Source: Opitutia bacterium
GTDB lineage: Bacteria; Verrucomicrobiota; Verrucomicrobiia; Opitutales; UBA953
DNA: 16,181 nucleotides
Assembly (NCBI GenBank): GCA_021204635.1
Contig: JAJPZB010000110.1
Span: forward strand, 1-16,181
Direction of reading: 5' to 3'
Each line of letters begins with the position of its first letter. Position 1 is the first letter of the stretch. A program made the position numbers and the translations under genes. The notes under the pieces are model-generated. The model had not been told where the DNA came from and ran no database searches. It saw only the letters and a program-made list of their open reading frames with translations. Below are positions 14,133-16,181 of the stretch, piece after piece.

Positions 14133-15326
14133 TTACGCGATCGGCACCTCAACCTCGACCGGCGTCGAGTAATCTACGCCGGCGAGCCCGAAGCCGAAGA
14201 GCTTCAAAAATCCGCTCTGGTAGCCGGCAAAATCCGAGAGTTCTGCGAGATTTTCCGTGCAAATCTTCGGCCAAATCTCGAAAACTTCCTTCTGCACGTC
14301 GTCGCGCATTTCCAAATCGTCGATGTGCACGAGGCCGGCTTCGTCGAAGTTGAGGAAGTTGCCGTTGTACATCTGCGTCTCGAAAAGGCGCTGAATTTGC
14401 TCGATACAATCTTCGTGCAAGCCCTTTGCCTTCATTACCTTGAACAAAATCGAAATGTAGAGCGGGACAACCGGTATCGCCGACGACGCCTGCGTCACAA
14501 CTGCTTTGTTGACGGACACAAACGCGCGCCCGCGGCGGATTTTCAGAATCGAATCGATCGCCTTTGCCGCGCGATACAAGTCTTTTTTCGCCTGCCCGAT
14601 CGAGCCTTCTTTGTAAATCGGCCAGGTCACGGACGGTCCGATGTAGGAATATGCGACCGACTGGCAGCCCTCCGCGAGCAAGCCGGCTTCGTCGAGCGCG
14701 GAAATCCAAAGCTCCCAATCTTCGCCGCCCATGACCTTCACGGTCGCCGCGATTTCCGCCTCAGTGGCGGGCTCCAACGAAACTTCGTTCACGACCTTGC
14801 GATCCGTGTCGAGATTTTTTGACGAATACGCGGCGCCGACCGGCTTCAAGACGGACTTGAAAGTCTCGCCGGTCTTCGGGTCTGTGCGGCGCGGGGCGGC
14901 GAGAGAATAGACGACGAGGTCGATCTTCGGCATTTCCTTTTTCAGGCGCTCGATGACCTGATTTTTCATCTCGGTGGAAAACGCGTCGCCGTTTGCCGAG
15001 GCGGCATAGAGCCCGGCCTTGCGCGCTTCGGCCTCAAACGCCGCGGTGTTGTACCAGCCGGCTGTGGCGGTTTTGCCGTTTGCCGAGGGGCGCTCAAAAT
15101 AGACGCCGAAAGTGTTTGCGCCGGCGCCGAAAGCTGCGGCAATGCGCGAGGCAAGCCCGTAGCCGGTGGAAGCGCCGAGGACGAGGACGTTTTTGGGCCC
15201 GTTTTTTATTTGCGGACGCGATTTTACGTAGGCGATTTGCTCGCGGACGTGAGCCGCGCAACCTTCCGGATGCGCCGTGATGCAAACGAATCCGCGAACG
15301 CGCGGGGAGACGATTTGTTGTGCCAT
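14133..15326 (-). CDS. fabV: Trans-2-enoyl-ACP (CoA) reductase, FabV type
   Basis: NAD(P)H-dependent enoyl reductase for the last step of fatty-acid elongation, in the cytosol. The 397-residue product has the usual FabV length of about 400. The nucleotide-binding motif GASTGYG lies at 51-57, later than in FabI, as expected for FabV. The catalytic pair follows the FabV Tyr-x8-Lys rule, in IYKEGSIGQAKKDL (Tyr238 and Lys247). The N-terminus VSPRVRGFVCITAHPEGC and the block TWPIYKEGSIG are characteristic. The ATG at 15326 is chosen from this N-terminus; upstream frame continuation is not conserved-looking. The ribosome-binding site is weak. FabV enzymes are known to be less sensitive to triclosan than FabI. 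The gene is divergent from the AI-2E-family transporter and has its own terminator. Confidence 0.96.
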   Translation of the reverse strand: MAQQIVSPRVRGFVCITAHPEGCAAHVREQIAYVKSRPQIKNGPKNVLVLGASTGYGLASRIAAAFGAGANTFGVYFERPSANGKTATAGWYNTAAFEAEARKAGLYAASANGDAFSTEMKNQVIERLKKEMPKIDLVVYSLAAPRRTDPKTGETFKSVLKPVGAAYSSKNLDTDRKVVNEVSLEPATEAEIAATVKVMGGEDWELWISALDEAGLLAEGCQSVAYSYIGPSVTWPIYKEGSIGQAKKDLYRAAKAIDSILKIRRGRAFVSVNKAVVTQASSAIPVVPLYISILFKVMKAKGLHEDCIEQIQRLFETQMYNGNFLNFDEAGLVHIDDLEMRDDVQKEVFEIWPKICTENLAELSDFAGYQSGFLKLFGFGLAGVDYSTPVEVEVPIA

Positions 15327-15445
15327 AGTGCCCGTGATGATCCGCGACGAGGGTCGTTCTCGCAATTCAAAAATAGTTCCTCCGCCGCCGGTTTTGCCGC
15401 AAATAAAGTGTTTTGCTCCGAGACGCAATCTGCGAAAATTTGCGC

Positions 15446-16181
15446 ATGGAAATTTTTTCTTCGCTACAAAAGAGGATTTTGTCGTGGGCGGCAACGGGGA
15501 TTGCAATTTCTGTCTTGATTGCGCTCGTGTTTTTGTTTTGCCGCGCGGCGGCGAAATTTTTGTCGGTGTTTGGGACGGTTTTGTGGCCCGTCGTGATCGC
15601 GCTTTTGCTCGCGCTCCTTTTGCAGCCGGTGTTTGTGTTTCTTGGGAAGAAATTGAAACTGCCGCGCGGCATTTCCGCGATATTGATATTTGTACTTATT
15701 ATTCTCGTCGCGGCGGGAATTTTGGTCTGGCTCGTCCCCGCGCTGGTCGCGCAGGCGCACGAATTGGCGGGGCAGGTGCCTGCGATTTGGAATGCCGCAT
15801 TGGAGAGCCACCCTGCGGTTGCCGCGAAAATAAAGGAATTTTTTATTGACGGCGGGCTCGCGGAAAAAATTCGCACCGATGGCGATTTCGGCAAAGAGCT
15901 CGAAACTCTGCTCAAAGCTTCGATGCCGCGCCTGAAATTCATTTGGGGAACGACCTCGGCGCTCGCCGCGCAACTCGTCTCCGCCGCCGTCGTGCCCGTG
16001 TATTTTTACTACTTCGTCAGCGAGCAACGCGACATCATCGGCGAGTTGGAAAAAGAGGCGGCGTCGCTTTTGCCCGCGCCCGTCGTCAAGGATTTGAGCT
16101 TTCTCGCGCGACAATTTCGCGACATCGTCATCGCGTTTTTCCGCGGGCAGTTCCTCGTCGTGACCTGCTACGGGATAATTC
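15446..16181 (+). CDS. AI-2E family transporter (PerM/YdiK type), 3' end missing
   Basis: A frame opens at the ATG at 15446 and stays open to the window edge, giving 245 residues of a protein probably about 350 long. It begins MEIFSSLQKRILSW. Hydrophobic segments lie at about 15-32, 43-66 and 76-101, then a soluble loop (about 105-165) and another membrane segment (about 170-190). Blocks such as VVPVYFYYFVSE (182-193) and the later AFFRGQFLVV (230-239) match the AI-2E exporter/PerM family. Members are proposed exporters of autoinducer-2 or other small molecules, and some are Na+/H+ antiporters. The substrate here is unknown. The start is divergent from fabV across a 119-nt gap. No strong ribosome-binding site is visible. 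Confidence 0.88.
   Translation, partial: MEIFSSLQKRILSWAATGIAISVLIALVFLFCRAAAKFLSVFGTVLWPVVIALLLALLLQPVFVFLGKKLKLPRGISAILIFVLIILVAAGILVWLVPALVAQAHELAGQVPAIWNAALESHPAVAAKIKEFFIDGGLAEKIRTDGDFGKELETLLKASMPRLKFIWGTTSALAAQLVSAAVVPVYFYYFVSEQRDIIGELEKEAASLLPAPVVKDLSFLARQFRDIVIAFFRGQFLVVTCYGII

Overview
The window is a chromosomal stretch of a GC-rich bacterium. Coding is dense and mostly on the minus strand. The gene set is housekeeping: leuS, nuoGHI, alr, dnaA and fabV. Long antisense open frames are an expected by-product of the base composition. A FabV-type enoyl reductase, a short NuoG without N7 cluster ligands, and a secreted protein that looks like a C25/gingipain-like enzyme would fit a Verrucomicrobiota/PVC-type organism. 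That placement is an inference from gene content and recall, not a result of a search.

Layout from left to right. Positions 1-352 hold two blocks of a G-rich repeat in opposite orientation, downstream of leuS (353-2950, minus). The leuS leader (2951-3230) holds a third repeat block and a possible seven-codon leader peptide whose stop overlaps the leuS start. A small membrane protein with an NfeD-like C-terminal domain follows on the plus strand (3231-3815). It ends at a perfect bidirectional terminator. nuoG-nuoH-nuoI lie on the minus strand (7437 down to 3914) without the rest of the nuo genes. Next come a low-molecular-weight tyrosine phosphatase and alr, with a 4-nt stop/start overlap. A 159-bp gap filled by a regular 18-bp tandem array separates alr from a secreted C25-like protein. 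That gene overlaps an upstream HAD phosphatase by 4 nt. A further repeat block separates the HAD gene from dnaA (12039-13448). The 684-nt gap between dnaA and fabV looks like the replication origin: DnaA-box-like sites with near-helical spacing beside an A+T-rich stretch. fabV (minus) has a strong terminator, and a divergent AI-2E-family transporter runs off the right edge.

All minus-strand genes left of the putative origin run in the direction of a leftward replication fork. The known functions are protein synthesis (LeuRS), respiratory Complex I (NuoGHI), cell-wall D-alanine supply (Alr), replication initiation (DnaA) and fatty-acid elongation (FabV).

The most unusual feature is a family of repeats with the core GGGTTGGTGGTGA, typically 18 bp per unit and nearly free of C on one strand. 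It occupies six blocks, in both orientations, in most gaps around leuS, alr, the HAD gene and dnaA. One block lies in frame inside the coding sequence of the secreted protein, just after its signal peptide. I do not recognise this repeat as a described family.
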